The position numbers and the translations under genes were made by a program. Source: Dyadobacter luteus (GTDB lineage Bacteria; Bacteroidota; Bacteroidia; Cytophagales; Spirosomataceae). From it: DNA of 61,397 nt. The stretch spans positions 1-61,397 of the forward strand of contig NZ_QNUL01000034.1 of NCBI RefSeq assembly GCF_003383615.1, written 5' to 3'. The notes below the pieces were generated by a model. The model saw only the letters and a program-made list of their open reading frames with translations. It searched no databases and was not told the DNA's origin. This document shows positions 37,222 through 46,118 of the stretch, piece after piece; position 1 is the first letter of the stretch; each line of letters opens with the position of its first letter.

Positions 37222-38559
37222 GTGAATCAAAGATTGGGGGATCTCCGCGGTGAGAGTACCCAATTCAAAAGTATTCATTCATTCTATCATCCATTCATTC
37301 TATCATTGATTTTCCCTATGCTGAGTAATTACATAAAAATAGCCTGGAAGGTATTGCTGAGGCATCCTTTCTATACATTTATCACCCTGTTTGGTATCAG
37401 TCTTACGTTGACGGTACTGATGGTGCTGACCTCTTTTCTCGATCATCTTTTCGGATCTCATTATCCGGAAGACAAGCGTTACCGTACACTCTACATTGCC
37501 AATATCCTGCAGACCGATTCGGTCAGGAATTCGATGAGTTCTGGTCCGGCCAGCTACTATTTTTTGAATAAATATGCGAAGTCACTAAAAACACCTGAGA
37601 ATGTGGCTATTGTTTCCAATTTCAGCTTTTCCAACACGTATGTAAATGGAAAGCGGATTAAACTTAATACCAAATACACAGATGTGGACTTCTGGAATGT
37701 TGCCGGATTTGAGTTTCTGGAAGGCAAGCCTTACAACGAACAGAATATCAAAAGTGGTGACCATGTCGCAGTGATTACCGATGATTTGCGGGATCAGTAT
37801 TTTGAACGCGGCGCGCAGGTTGTAGGTAAATTTATAGATATAGAAAATATCAATTACCGGGTCATTGGAGTAGTGAAAGGGAGCCCGCCCACAAGGTTTT
37901 ATACGTATGGCGATGTTTATTTCCCATATACTGCTCCTAAAAGCAACTACGAAAACAAGGGAATGCGGGGAAGTTATATCGCGATGGTGCTGGCTAAAAG
38001 CCGGGAGGATATGCCTGCCATACAGGCTGAATTCGATAACGTCATTTCCCGACTCTCCAAAGATGAAATCCAGGACGGCCAACAGTATTCTGTATTGATT
38101 GTAAAAGCACACAGATACTTTGACCATTTTCTGGATCAGTTCGCGAGGGATGATTCAAGGAAGATTTTCTTTTACACCATCATAGGATTGGTATTACTCA
38201 TGATCATGGGGCTGCCTGCTATCAATCTGGTGAATGTGAACGTGAGCCGTATTCTTGAAAGGTCTTCAGAAATTGGTGTGCGGAAGGCATTCGGAGCTCC
38301 TTCAAAGGCTTTGTTATGGCAGTTTATTATTGAAAATATCTTTATCACTTTCATCGGTGGACTGTTCGCATTAGTATTGTCAATGATCATTATTTCTTTG
38401 ATCAATTCCAGTGGCTGGATCGCCTACGCCGACCTTACGATCAACTTTACAGTATTCCTGGTCAGCATATTTATTTGTCTGCTTTTTGGATTATTGTCAG
38501 GTGTGCTGCCGGCAGTCCGTATGTCGAAACTTAAAATTGTAGAAGCGCTCAAAGCATAG
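37222..38559 (+). CDS. FtsX-like ABC permease, first of two
   Basis: The open frame starts with GTG at 37222, but its first 32 codons are only a read-through of repeat DNA; the ATG at 37318 (MLSNYIKIAWKVLLRHPFYTF) is the likely start, giving 413 residues. One N-terminal helix (FYTFITLFGISLTLTVLMVLTSF), a large periplasmic domain, then three C-terminal helices with the FtsX motif ILERSSEIGVRKAFGAPSKALLWQF and the ending LPAVRMSKLKIVEALKA. It forms part of the membrane core of the pump, probably as a heterodimer with the next permease. Confidence 0.9.
   Translation: MNQRLGDLRGESTQFKSIHSFYHPFILSLIFPMLSNYIKIAWKVLLRHPFYTFITLFGISLTLTVLMVLTSFLDHLFGSHYPEDKRYRTLYIANILQTDSVRNSMSSGPASYYFLNKYAKSLKTPENVAIVSNFSFSNTYVNGKRIKLNTKYTDVDFWNVAGFEFLEGKPYNEQNIKSGDHVAVITDDLRDQYFERGAQVVGKFIDIENINYRVIGVVKGSPPTRFYTYGDVYFPYTAPKSNYENKGMRGSYIAMVLAKSREDMPAIQAEFDNVISRLSKDEIQDGQQYSVLIVKAHRYFDHFLDQFARDDSRKIFFYTIIGLVLLMIMGLPAINLVNVNVSRILERSSEIGVRKAFGAPSKALLWQFIIENIFITFIGGLFALVLSMIIISLINSSGWIAYADLTINFTVFLVSIFICLLFGLLSGVLPAVRMSKLKIVEALKA
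37276..37306. repeat. Tandem 15-mer in the gap before the first permease
   Basis: CATTCATTCTATCAT occurs at 37276-37290 and again at 37292-37306, one base apart. It lies between the ATPase stop and the likely permease ATG at 37318. Confidence 0.8.
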
Positions 38560-38645
38560 GGGAGAAGGGCAAAGGGCATGGGGAACCGGGCTTTGGTGTC
38601 TGTTAACTAATTCCTCTATGCCCTTTGCCCCGGACCCTTCGCCCT
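38559..38645. repeat. GGGCAAAGGGCAT palindrome between the two permease genes
   Basis: GGGCAAAGGGCAT (38567-38579) and ATGCCCTTTGCCC (38618-38630) are exact reverse complements; flanking GGGGAGAA and GGACCCTTCGCCC extend the symmetry imperfectly. It shares words with the element inside leuS (6533-6601). Confidence 0.75.
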
Positions 38646-38677
38646 TAACCATTCTTTACCTCTAAAAATCATCAGCC

Positions 38678-39844
38678 ATGTTACGTCATTTAATAAAATT
38701 AATCTGGAATAAAAAGGGAGCACACTCTTTGCTGATCATTGAGATCTGGGCTTCATTCATGGTGCTTTTCGGTGTACTTTCTTTGATTGTTTACAACGTC
38801 AACAACTATGTACAGCCTATCGGTTTTCAATACGAAAGGGTTTGGAATATCCAATTGAGTAACAACCAGGATACCATACAGCAGGCAGAAAAATTACTGC
38901 GAATTACGCAACAGATTAAAGCTTACAAAGAAGTAGAGTCGTTGACGAGAATGAGCAGCAATACGCCATTTTCCGCCAGTCAGATGAATAATTCGGTGAA
39001 TCATAAGAAATCACACGCAGTTCCTGACTTCTATGTTACAGATGAAAACTTTAGCAAAACATTTGATCTGCCGGTGGTTGCCGGTCGTTGGTTTACTGAA
39101 GGCGACAGGGTTTCTAAATTCACCCCTGTTGTGATCAACCGGAAATTACAGGAGATGTTATTCGGAAATGAGAATCCCATTGGGAAGCTTATTAATCGCG
39201 ATGATAAACCTACATTCAAAGTGACTGGTGTTGTTGACAAATTCAAGGCGAAGGGAGAGTTTATGTCTGACGACCCGGCATTATTTGAGCAATTGGGCAA
39301 GGACGATAAATGGAATTCGAATATTATGATTAAAACCCGTCCTGGAACAGATGCTAATTTTGAAGCGAAATTAGTGAAAGATGTAGCATCTGCACTGCCG
39401 GGTTGGGGTGTAGAGGTTTCTTACCTTACTGAGTCGAGAAAAAACAGACAGAATCTCACACTGGTGCCAGTAGCCATATTTTTAATAGTGAGTGGATTTC
39501 TATTGACGAATGTAGCATTGGGGCTTTTCGGTATTCTTAACCTGAGTATTGCGAAGAGAAGGGGGGAAATCGGACTTCGCCGTGCTATTGGTGCTACAGA
39601 AAAAGGTGTGACAGTTCAGTTTTTAGGAGAAATATGGACGCTTACGACTCTGAGCATATTCATAGGTTTGCTTTTCGCCATTCAGTTTCCCATTATGCAT
39701 GTCTTTGATCTGAAGGCAAGCGTTTATATCACATCCATTGTTATTTCTGTGGTTGTTATCTTTATCATTGTTACCATTTGTGCATGGTGGCCGAGTAGGC
39801 AAGCGTCAAGGATCCATCCGGCATTGGCTTTGCACGAGGAGTAG
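38678..39844 (+). CDS. FtsX-like ABC permease, second of two
   Basis: A 388-residue permease homologous in layout to the preceding one: helix 1 (LLIIEIWASFMVLFGVLSLIVYN), a periplasmic domain, and three C-terminal helices with LSIAKRRGEIGLRRAIGATEKGVTVQFLGE and the ending SRQASRIHPALALHEE. Predicted to pair with the permease encoded before it and with the ATPase at 36546. A 117-bp gap containing a dispersed-repeat-like sequence precedes this gene, and another of about 120 bp follows it. Confidence 0.9.
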   Translation: MLRHLIKLIWNKKGAHSLLIIEIWASFMVLFGVLSLIVYNVNNYVQPIGFQYERVWNIQLSNNQDTIQQAEKLLRITQQIKAYKEVESLTRMSSNTPFSASQMNNSVNHKKSHAVPDFYVTDENFSKTFDLPVVAGRWFTEGDRVSKFTPVVINRKLQEMLFGNENPIGKLINRDDKPTFKVTGVVDKFKAKGEFMSDDPALFEQLGKDDKWNSNIMIKTRPGTDANFEAKLVKDVASALPGWGVEVSYLTESRKNRQNLTLVPVAIFLIVSGFLLTNVALGLFGILNLSIAKRRGEIGLRRAIGATEKGVTVQFLGEIWTLTTLSIFIGLLFAIQFPIMHVFDLKASVYITSIVISVVVIFIIVTICAWWPSRQASRIHPALALHEE

Positions 39845-39860
39845 CTGCGGGCATTTTATT

Positions 39861-39930
39861 TCTCGCAGAGTTAAGGAAGGACACGCTGAGGTCGCTGAGG
39901 TATTCTTTCCGATCTTTGTGTGAAACCTTC
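39861..39930. repeat. Dispersed-repeat-like sequence before the response regulator gene
   Basis: The stretch TCTCGCAGAGTTAAGG ... CACGCTGAGG ... TCGCTGAGG ... GATCTTTGTGTGAAACC resembles the GCAAAG/TTTGCG-type intergenic repeats that I know from Bacteroidota genomes. Only one copy is in this window, so the repeat status is inferred. Confidence 0.4.
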
Positions 39931-39966
39931 AGAATTTGCCGGAAATTTTTAAATACTTAAAATGCA

Positions 39967-41340
39967 ATGCTACTCATTATAGACGACGATCTGGCCATTA
40001 GAACTTCACTGGCTCTGCTGCTGAAAAGCAATGGGTTTCAGGTGAAAGGGGCAGCTTCGCCCGATGATGCATTAAAGATACTTCAGACTGAAATACCTGA
40101 ACTCATTCTCCTCGATCTCAATTTCTCAATAGCGACTTCCGGAGACGAAGGAATGGCATTGTTGTCCCGTATTCGCAAACACAATCCGGCTATTCCTGTT
40201 ATTCTGATTACCGGCTGGGGCACGATAGATCTGGCAGTGCAGGGAATGAAGCTTGGCGCAAAGGACTTTATTACCAAACCCTGGCAAAACGATTACTTAT
40301 TGCAATCGGTCAATACGATATTGAATCTTGGACAGCCGGATGAGGAGTCAAGTGTGAAGCGTAAGGCTGCAAGTAAGTATCAGTTTGATAACATCATTGG
40401 TAAGGATCCGAAATTGCTTGATATTCTTGAAACTGTAGGCCGGGTGGCTGTAACCGATGCTCCTGTGCTGATCACCGGAGAAAGCGGTACAGGCAAGGAA
40501 CTCATTGCCGAGGCAATTCATGCCAACAGTAAAAGAAAACTGAGACCATTTGTGAAAGTGAATCTGGGTGGTATATCATCGTCCCTTTTTGAAAGTGAGC
40601 TTTTTGGTCATGTAAAAGGTGCGTTTACCGATGCCAAAACGGATCGGGAAGGAAGGTTTGAGATGGCTCACAGAGGTACTATTTTTCTGGATGAGATCGG
40701 CGAACTTGATCTGGGAAGTCAGGTGAAATTGCTTCGGGTGTTGCAGGAAAGAACTTTTGAACCTCTTGGCAGTAGTAAAAGTCGTGTAGTTGACGTTCGG
40801 GTTATTTGCGCCACAAACCGAAATCTTGAAGAGATGGTGGCGCAAGGTACTTTTAGAGAAGATCTGTATTACCGTATTAATTTGATCACAGTTCAGTTAC
40901 CTGCGTTAAGAGAGAGGTCGGGTGATATTCCGTTGCTGGCCGATTTCTTTATCAATAACCTCAAAGTGATATACCAGCGCCCTGAATTACAGTTGTCTAA
41001 GCCGGCGGCTAAATGGCTTAAGGCGCTGACTTTACAGGGAAATATCCGGCAGTTGAAGAATATAGTAGAACGAACTGTATTGCTTTCAACAAACGATATG
41101 CTGGATGTGGAAGACTTTCAACTTAGTATGAACACCGGGAATACCAGCTCCCGTAATAGTAATTTACCCGAAGTAGGAGCGCTGACGCTCGAAGAAATGG
41201 AATTTCAGATGATCCGGAAAGCGATGGATTTTCATCAGAATAAGGTCTCGAAAGTAGCCAGATCTCTGGGGATTACACGGTTTGCACTGTATCGCCGGCT
41301 TGAAAAGTATGGCATCACTTATGAATCCGACGAATTATGA
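39967..41340 (+). CDS. Sigma-54-dependent response regulator (NtrC family)
   Basis: A 457-residue activator with three parts: a receiver domain (acidic D6-D7, phospho-acceptor D50 in LILLDLNFS, K in FITKPWQ), an AAA+ domain (Walker A GESGTGKE, Walker B IFLDEIGEL, arginine finger region GNIRQLKNIVERT) and a C-terminal Fis-type helix-turn-helix (HQNKVSKVARSLGITRFALYRRLEKYG). The sigma-54 contact loop reads GAFTDA at 218-223 instead of GAFTGA. Overlaps the kinase start by 4 bases. Its position after the pump genes suggests it controls them. Confidence 0.93.
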   Translation: MLLIIDDDLAIRTSLALLLKSNGFQVKGAASPDDALKILQTEIPELILLDLNFSIATSGDEGMALLSRIRKHNPAIPVILITGWGTIDLAVQGMKLGAKDFITKPWQNDYLLQSVNTILNLGQPDEESSVKRKAASKYQFDNIIGKDPKLLDILETVGRVAVTDAPVLITGESGTGKELIAEAIHANSKRKLRPFVKVNLGGISSSLFESELFGHVKGAFTDAKTDREGRFEMAHRGTIFLDEIGELDLGSQVKLLRVLQERTFEPLGSSKSRVVDVRVICATNRNLEEMVAQGTFREDLYYRINLITVQLPALRERSGDIPLLADFFINNLKVIYQRPELQLSKPAAKWLKALTLQGNIRQLKNIVERTVLLSTNDMLDVEDFQLSMNTGNTSSRNSNLPEVGALTLEEMEFQMIRKAMDFHQNKVSKVARSLGITRFALYRRLEKYGITYESDEL

Positions 41341-42623
41341 GGTGGTCGACGCGGACACAATATATTGTATACATATTGCTACTGCATCTTGTTCTTATCT
41401 TTCTGGTGTACAAGATATTGTTTCACGACAAAATACTGTTTATCGGTTCAGAATTGTTTCTTTTCAGTTCGATACTCTTGTCTGTCAGGATATACCAGAA
41501 TTTTAACAGACCTCATGAGTTTGTAAAATCAGGAATTGAGGCTATCAGGGAAAAAGACTTTACAATCAAATTTGTGAATACAGGAAACGGCGAGGTCGAC
41601 TCGCTGATTGAAGTATATAACCTGATGATTGATCAATTGAGGGAAGAGAGAGTGAGACTTCAGGAGAAGCACTTTTTACTTGAAAGGCTGATCGCAGCTT
41701 CTCCGATTGCTATTGTTATACTGGATTTTGACGGTAAAATTGAATCTGTGAACACTGAAGGCAAAGTATTGCTGCACATGGGAGAGTCGGTATACAAAGG
41801 TTTGATCCCCAGGCAAACAGGTTCGGAAATACTGAGTAGAGCAGGAGAAATGAAAGATGGAGAGTCGAAAATCATCAGACCGTCAGGCGTAGCTACTTAC
41901 AAGGTGCAACGTTCGCATTTTATGGATCAGGGTTTCCGAAGATCGTTTCTGATGATAGAAGAACTTACGGCTGAAATGTATGAATCAGAAAAAAAAGCAT
42001 ACGGAAAAGTGATCAGAATGATGGCACACGAGGTGAACAACACATTGGGTGCTACGGATTCAATCATACAGACAGCCAGACATATGCTTGACGCAGAGGA
42101 ATTTGTTGAATTAAATGAAGCTCTGCGGATTTCGTCTGAAAGAAATAGAAAGCTGACCTATTTCATGCGCAATTTTGCTGACGTTGTTCGTCTTCCTCTG
42201 CCAGCTTTTGCCAGCGTTAATTTGAGTGTTCTGGTCCGGGATGTTACTGTATTTATGCAATCTTTCGGAATGGAGAATGGTGTTGCTATTCAAACAAATT
42301 CACTTGCAAATGTTGTTGTTCAGGCCGATTTAGCGCAACTGGAGCAAGTACTGGTCAATGTAATTCGGAATGCGGTACAGGCTTGTCGGCCCGGAAACAG
42401 TGTGGGGATTAGTCTCTCAGAAAATGAACTGGTTATTGCCAATAATGGTAAGCCAATTACAGAAGAGGAGGCTGATCATTTGTTTAATCCATTCTACAGC
42501 AGCAAGCCGGATGGACAAGGGATCGGGCTGACACTGAGCCGTGAAATTCTGGTCAATCATGGTTTCAGGTTTTCTCTTAAAACCAATACAGAAGGCTGGA
42601 CGGAATTCAGAATTGGCTTTTAA
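41337..42623 (+). CDS. Sensor histidine kinase
   Basis: A 428-residue membrane kinase. Two N-terminal helices (YIVYILLLHLVLIFLVYKILF and ILFIGSELFLFSSILLSVRIY, abridged) with a very short periplasmic loop, a HAMP-like coiled coil, a PAS-like segment (LIAASPIAIVILDFDGKIE), the phospho-acceptor H231 in MMAHEVNNTLG and a HATPase domain (NVIRNAVQACRPGN... GQGIGLTLSREIL). The tiny sensor loop suggests it reads membrane state or an internal signal. ATGA overlap with the response regulator; the last 4 bases overlap the convergent acyltransferase gene. Confidence 0.92.
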   Translation: MRWSTRTQYIVYILLLHLVLIFLVYKILFHDKILFIGSELFLFSSILLSVRIYQNFNRPHEFVKSGIEAIREKDFTIKFVNTGNGEVDSLIEVYNLMIDQLREERVRLQEKHFLLERLIAASPIAIVILDFDGKIESVNTEGKVLLHMGESVYKGLIPRQTGSEILSRAGEMKDGESKIIRPSGVATYKVQRSHFMDQGFRRSFLMIEELTAEMYESEKKAYGKVIRMMAHEVNNTLGATDSIIQTARHMLDAEEFVELNEALRISSERNRKLTYFMRNFADVVRLPLPAFASVNLSVLVRDVTVFMQSFGMENGVAIQTNSLANVVVQADLAQLEQVLVNVIRNAVQACRPGNSVGISLSENELVIANNGKPITEEEADHLFNPFYSSKPDGQGIGLTLSREILVNHGFRFSLKTNTEGWTEFRIGF

Positions 42624-43204
42624 AGCCGCTCTGATTTTTCAATTTTACCAGTCATTTCATAATTTTTTAGCCATGTTTTATGCTTGCCTCCGATCGTCAG
42701 ATAGAAGTCGTAGACCGCTTTCATATCGGTTTCAAAATCATTTTTCAAATACATTGGCTCGCTGATCACGATAGCTTTCCTCGGATAATCGAAACCGATC
42801 AGAATAAGTGGGACATTGGCTTTCAGTGCTATATGATAAAATCCACTTTTAAGTCTTTCTACGTCTTTTCTGGTGCCCTCCGGGGTAATGGCGATGTGCA
42901 GACTTTCACGTTCCGCATACATTGCGGCGACGGTGTCTACTAAATTAGAAGCTTTATTGCGATATACCGGATAACAGCCCAGCGCCCGAAATAACCAGCC
43001 TGAATACCATTTGAACAGCTGACTTTTCGCTAAAAAGCCTATGTTGATCTGAAGTTCAGCGCGGCCTCCAAGGCAAACTACAAAATCCCAGTTGGAGTTA
43101 TGAGGAGCACCTACCCAAACAGCCTTTTTAACCTCATTAGGGTACCGGCCTATAATTTTCCAACCGGCAGCACGGTACAAGCCAGCTGTTATAATTCTCC
43201 ACAT
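42620..43204 (-). CDS. PlsC-like 1-acylglycerol-3-phosphate acyltransferase family protein
   Basis: A 194-residue acyltransferase. The catalytic HX4D is H35-NSNW-D40, and the substrate motif TPEGTRK follows in the second half. Short relatives of this kind lack membrane helices and acylate lysophospholipids or other glycerol or ornithine lipids. Downstream of the site-2 protease gene in the same direction (19-bp gap), so probably co-transcribed. Confidence 0.88.
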   Translation of the reverse strand: MWRIITAGLYRAAGWKIIGRYPNEVKKAVWVGAPHNSNWDFVVCLGGRAELQINIGFLAKSQLFKWYSGWLFRALGCYPVYRNKASNLVDTVAAMYAERESLHIAITPEGTRKDVERLKSGFYHIALKANVPLILIGFDYPRKAIVISEPMYLKNDFETDMKAVYDFYLTIGGKHKTWLKNYEMTGKIEKSERL

Positions 43205-43223
43205 ACCGACAAAAGCTTAGCCT

Positions 43224-44417
43224 TTAAAGAATAATAAATGGTCGCGGACTAAATGTGATCACAAAAACGATCAACGCAAAAATACCCATGATAATCCGTG
43301 GTGTATCAAGAGGGCGATTGTCTTCGGTGTCAGGATGTTTTACTCCCAAAATTCTTCCCAGAATAAAGACAAATGGAAGGAAGCCTGAATAACCTTCCTG
43401 CTCAGGAAACAGGTATGTTACAGCGAATTGGGCTACCACAATGATAAGACTGATCATCAGTGCTGTAGAGGCAGACTCAAATGTTCTTCTGAAACAGATG
43501 TAGATAAAATAGATATAGAAGAACAGATATAATAGTTGCTCATAAAACAACTCATCGCTACCAATGGCGAAAGACTCTGGCCTGAATAACCCCAAACCTG
43601 CAAAAAAAACAAAGATGCTAAAAAGCACTGGTGCAATTACATCGAATTTCTTCTTACCTATCAGGCCGTACAAAATGTGTCCTCCGTCAAGTTGTCCGAT
43701 GGGAATAAGATTCAGAGAAGTAAAGAAAAGAGCCAGGTATCCCGCAAAAATAAAAGGGTAATGGATCATCTCGAAATCGTGCGGAAGCAGATTCGGGTCA
43801 GCCACATAGGTTTTGAAAAGCCAGAACAGGATATTATCACCAAGGGCGATTTGTCCTGCGGAGTTTTCGTAAACAAATTGTCCGTAACTGGATCCGAAGC
43901 GCTCGTATTCCGGATGGATTGCATAAATGTATTCAAGAGGGGGCAAGTGCGTAAAGCCGTACCATAAAACCGCCATGGCAGCGAAAAATCCTGCAAGTGG
44001 TCCGGCGATTCCGATATCGAAGAATTTGAGTCTTGATTTAACAACCGAAGTGATCCTGATAAACGCGCCCATTGTACCTATGCTTTGGGAAATTCCAAAC
44101 CAAAGTGGTATATAAAAAGGTAGTGTCACTTTTACCTGATGCGCTTTGGCCGTAAAATAATGCCCAAACTCGTGGATGGTTAATATGGCCAGAAATGGCA
44201 GGGAAAACTGAAATCCTATGATGAATTCCGGCCATCCCATGGCTTTTTCTGAAGCTGCTTTCAATTCAGGGCTGTCATTTCCAAGCCATCCAAACAAGTC
44301 AAAAACAAAAGAAAATGTATTTCCGAAGATCCATTCAGCGCCGGCCATGGTTGTGGTGATGACCGTAAGAATAAACAGTAAAGCCTGAATGAGATAGGTG
44401 CGTGTACTAGACTGCAT
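43224..44417 (-). CDS. Site-2 protease family zinc metallopeptidase (M50)
   Basis: A 397-residue polytopic protease. The zinc motif HEFGH is at 82-86 in a membrane helix and the third ligand lies in LIPIGQLDGGHIL. About eight hydrophobic segments; no PDZ domain is visible, unlike RseP, so it belongs to the compact bacterial/plant EGY-like group. Such enzymes cut transmembrane regulators within the bilayer. It overlaps the HAD gene by 11 bases and precedes the acyltransferase, forming a three-gene unit. Confidence 0.9.
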   Translation of the reverse strand: MQSSTRTYLIQALLFILTVITTTMAGAEWIFGNTFSFVFDLFGWLGNDSPELKAASEKAMGWPEFIIGFQFSLPFLAILTIHEFGHYFTAKAHQVKVTLPFYIPLWFGISQSIGTMGAFIRITSVVKSRLKFFDIGIAGPLAGFFAAMAVLWYGFTHLPPLEYIYAIHPEYERFGSSYGQFVYENSAGQIALGDNILFWLFKTYVADPNLLPHDFEMIHYPFIFAGYLALFFTSLNLIPIGQLDGGHILYGLIGKKKFDVIAPVLFSIFVFFAGLGLFRPESFAIGSDELFYEQLLYLFFYIYFIYICFRRTFESASTALMISLIIVVAQFAVTYLFPEQEGYSGFLPFVFILGRILGVKHPDTEDNRPLDTPRIIMGIFALIVFVITFSPRPFIIL

Positions 44418-45042
44418 AGTCTTTGAGATATTCCAGGATGGTAACAGGTTTTTGAACCAGAATAGTATCTATGCCCAATTTTGCGGCCGATTTGATATTA
44501 TCTGAGTTGTCATCGAGGAACAGCGTTTCCTCTGCTTTAATATTCTGCTCTTTTAGTACCTGCAGGTAAATCTCAGGATCCGGCTTCATAATCCCCATTT
44601 CGTAAGAGAGGTATACTTTGTCGAAGAGCTCATCCAGGTTTTTTATACCTGTAGCGGCTTCGAGGATCTTATTCACTTGTGTGATGTGAATAGAACTGGT
44701 ATTGCTCAGAAGGAATAAGCGATATTTGCTGCGCAGTGTTTTGAGCAGTTCAACGCGTTCAACCGGCATATCCAGCAAAAGGCTGTTCCATGCCGTATCA
44801 ATCATTTCGTCGGTCCAATCGGGAGAGTCAACCAGTTTTCTGATCAGATTTCTGAAGCTGGCTTCATCCAGCAAACCGGTTTCAAACTGGCGAAAAAGGT
44901 CATTTTCTTTAAAAAGCGTTAATATTTCAGCTTGTTCGCGACCGCTCAGTTTGGCAAATGATAGTGAAGCAACGGGAACGTCAATGTTCAGAATTACATC
45001 ACCCAAATCGAAAATGATATTCTTGATATTACTGTTTTTCAT
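44407..45042 (-). CDS. HAD-family hydrolase (YihX-like phosphatase)
   Basis: A 211-residue haloacid-dehalogenase-fold protein. Motif I is IIFDLGDVILNID with nucleophile D12; motif II is FLLSNTSS; the Lys of motif III is in MGIMKPDPEIY; motif IV is ETLFLDDNSDNI. A small helical cap lies between motifs I and II. Relatives dephosphorylate sugar phosphates such as glucose-1-phosphate. First gene of the unit with the site-2 protease. Confidence 0.88.
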   Translation of the reverse strand: MKNSNIKNIIFDLGDVILNIDVPVASLSFAKLSGREQAEILTLFKENDLFRQFETGLLDEASFRNLIRKLVDSPDWTDEMIDTAWNSLLLDMPVERVELLKTLRSKYRLFLLSNTSSIHITQVNKILEAATGIKNLDELFDKVYLSYEMGIMKPDPEIYLQVLKEQNIKAEETLFLDDNSDNIKSAAKLGIDTILVQKPVTILEYLKDYAV

Positions 45043-45057
45043 AATCCGGTTTGTGCC

Positions 45058-45100
45058 AAGAGCTGTAAGTTTAACTTTCCGGAGTCAACTTACAGCTCTT
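45058..45100 (-). terminator. Hairpin after accA
   Basis: A 14-bp perfect stem AAGAGCTGTAAGTT / AACTTACAGCTCTT with a 15-nt loop, just past the accA stop and before the HAD start. A U-run is lacking. Confidence 0.6.
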
Positions 45101-45129
45101 TGAAATGCTTTGAAATATATAAAAGGAGC

Positions 45130-46083
45130 CTATTCTACAACGACACCCATAGCCGAAAACTTATCAATGCGCTGATCAATTCGTTTGTCAACCGATATTT
45201 TAGAAAGTTCTTTAACGTTTTCCAGAATCACTCTCTTCAGCTCTTCTGCCATCCAGTCATGATCCAGATGTGCACCGCCGAGAGGTTCTGAAACAATACC
45301 ATCCACCAGTTTGTTACTCACCATGTCCTTGGCAGTAATTTTCATGGCGTCGGCAGCCTGCTCTTTGAAATCCCAGCTTCTCCAAAGAATCGTTGAGCAG
45401 TTTTCAGGAGAAATTACCGAGTACCATGTATTTTCAAGCATCAATACACGGTCTCCGATTGCGATGCCCAAAGCACCACCGGAAGCTCCTTCACCAATTA
45501 CGATACAGATCACCGGTACCTTCAGCATAAACATTTCTTTCAGGTTGCGTGCGATTGCTTCACCTTGTCCGCGTTCTTCTGCCTCCATACCAGGAAATGC
45601 ACCCGGCGTGTCTATCAGCGTAACGATAGGTATATTGAACTTTTCAGCCAGCTTCATCAAGCGAAGCGCCTTTCTGTACCCTTCCGGATTAGGCATCCCG
45701 AAATTACGGTGCTGACGTTGCTTGGTATTACGTCCTTTTTGTTGTCCGATCAGCATAACCGATTGCCCGCCAATGTTGGCAAGCCCACCAATAATAGCCG
45801 GATCGTCACGCACCTGGCGGTCTCCGTGCAATTCTATAAACTCGTCGCAAATGCGCTCGATGTAATCAAGCGTATATGGGCGATCCGGATGGCGCGAAAG
45901 TTGTACACGCTGCCAGCGGGTAAGATTTTCAAATATTTCTTTTCGAAGATCTGTAATATTATTTTCCAATAAGGAAATGGCACCTGAAAAATCAACATTA
46001 TTTTCTGATGCTAATGCTTTCATTTCTTCGAGCTTGCGTTCGAGCTCGGCCATAGGTTTTTCAAAATCCAGATATGTTCTCAT
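45130..46083 (-). CDS. accA: Acetyl-CoA carboxylase carboxyltransferase subunit alpha
   Basis: A 317-residue subunit that, with AccD, transfers the carboxyl group from biotin to acetyl-CoA in fatty acid synthesis. Conserved blocks include LSRHPDRPYTLDYIE, IGQQKGRNTKQRQHRNFGMPNPEGYRKALR (read in two halves), TLIDTPGAFPGMEAEERGQ and IGEGASGGALGIAIGDRVL. Length and start (MRTYLDFEKPMAELE) fit the family. Transcribed alone or with the downstream HAD gene. Confidence 0.97.
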   Translation of the reverse strand: MRTYLDFEKPMAELERKLEEMKALASENNVDFSGAISLLENNITDLRKEIFENLTRWQRVQLSRHPDRPYTLDYIERICDEFIELHGDRQVRDDPAIIGGLANIGGQSVMLIGQQKGRNTKQRQHRNFGMPNPEGYRKALRLMKLAEKFNIPIVTLIDTPGAFPGMEAEERGQGEAIARNLKEMFMLKVPVICIVIGEGASGGALGIAIGDRVLMLENTWYSVISPENCSTILWRSWDFKEQAADAMKITAKDMVSNKLVDGIVSEPLGGAHLDHDWMAEELKRVILENVKELSKISVDKRIDQRIDKFSAMGVVVE

Positions 46084-46118
46084 TTCTTAGGTTCTTAAAT
46101 TACTGGAAAAATGCAGGA

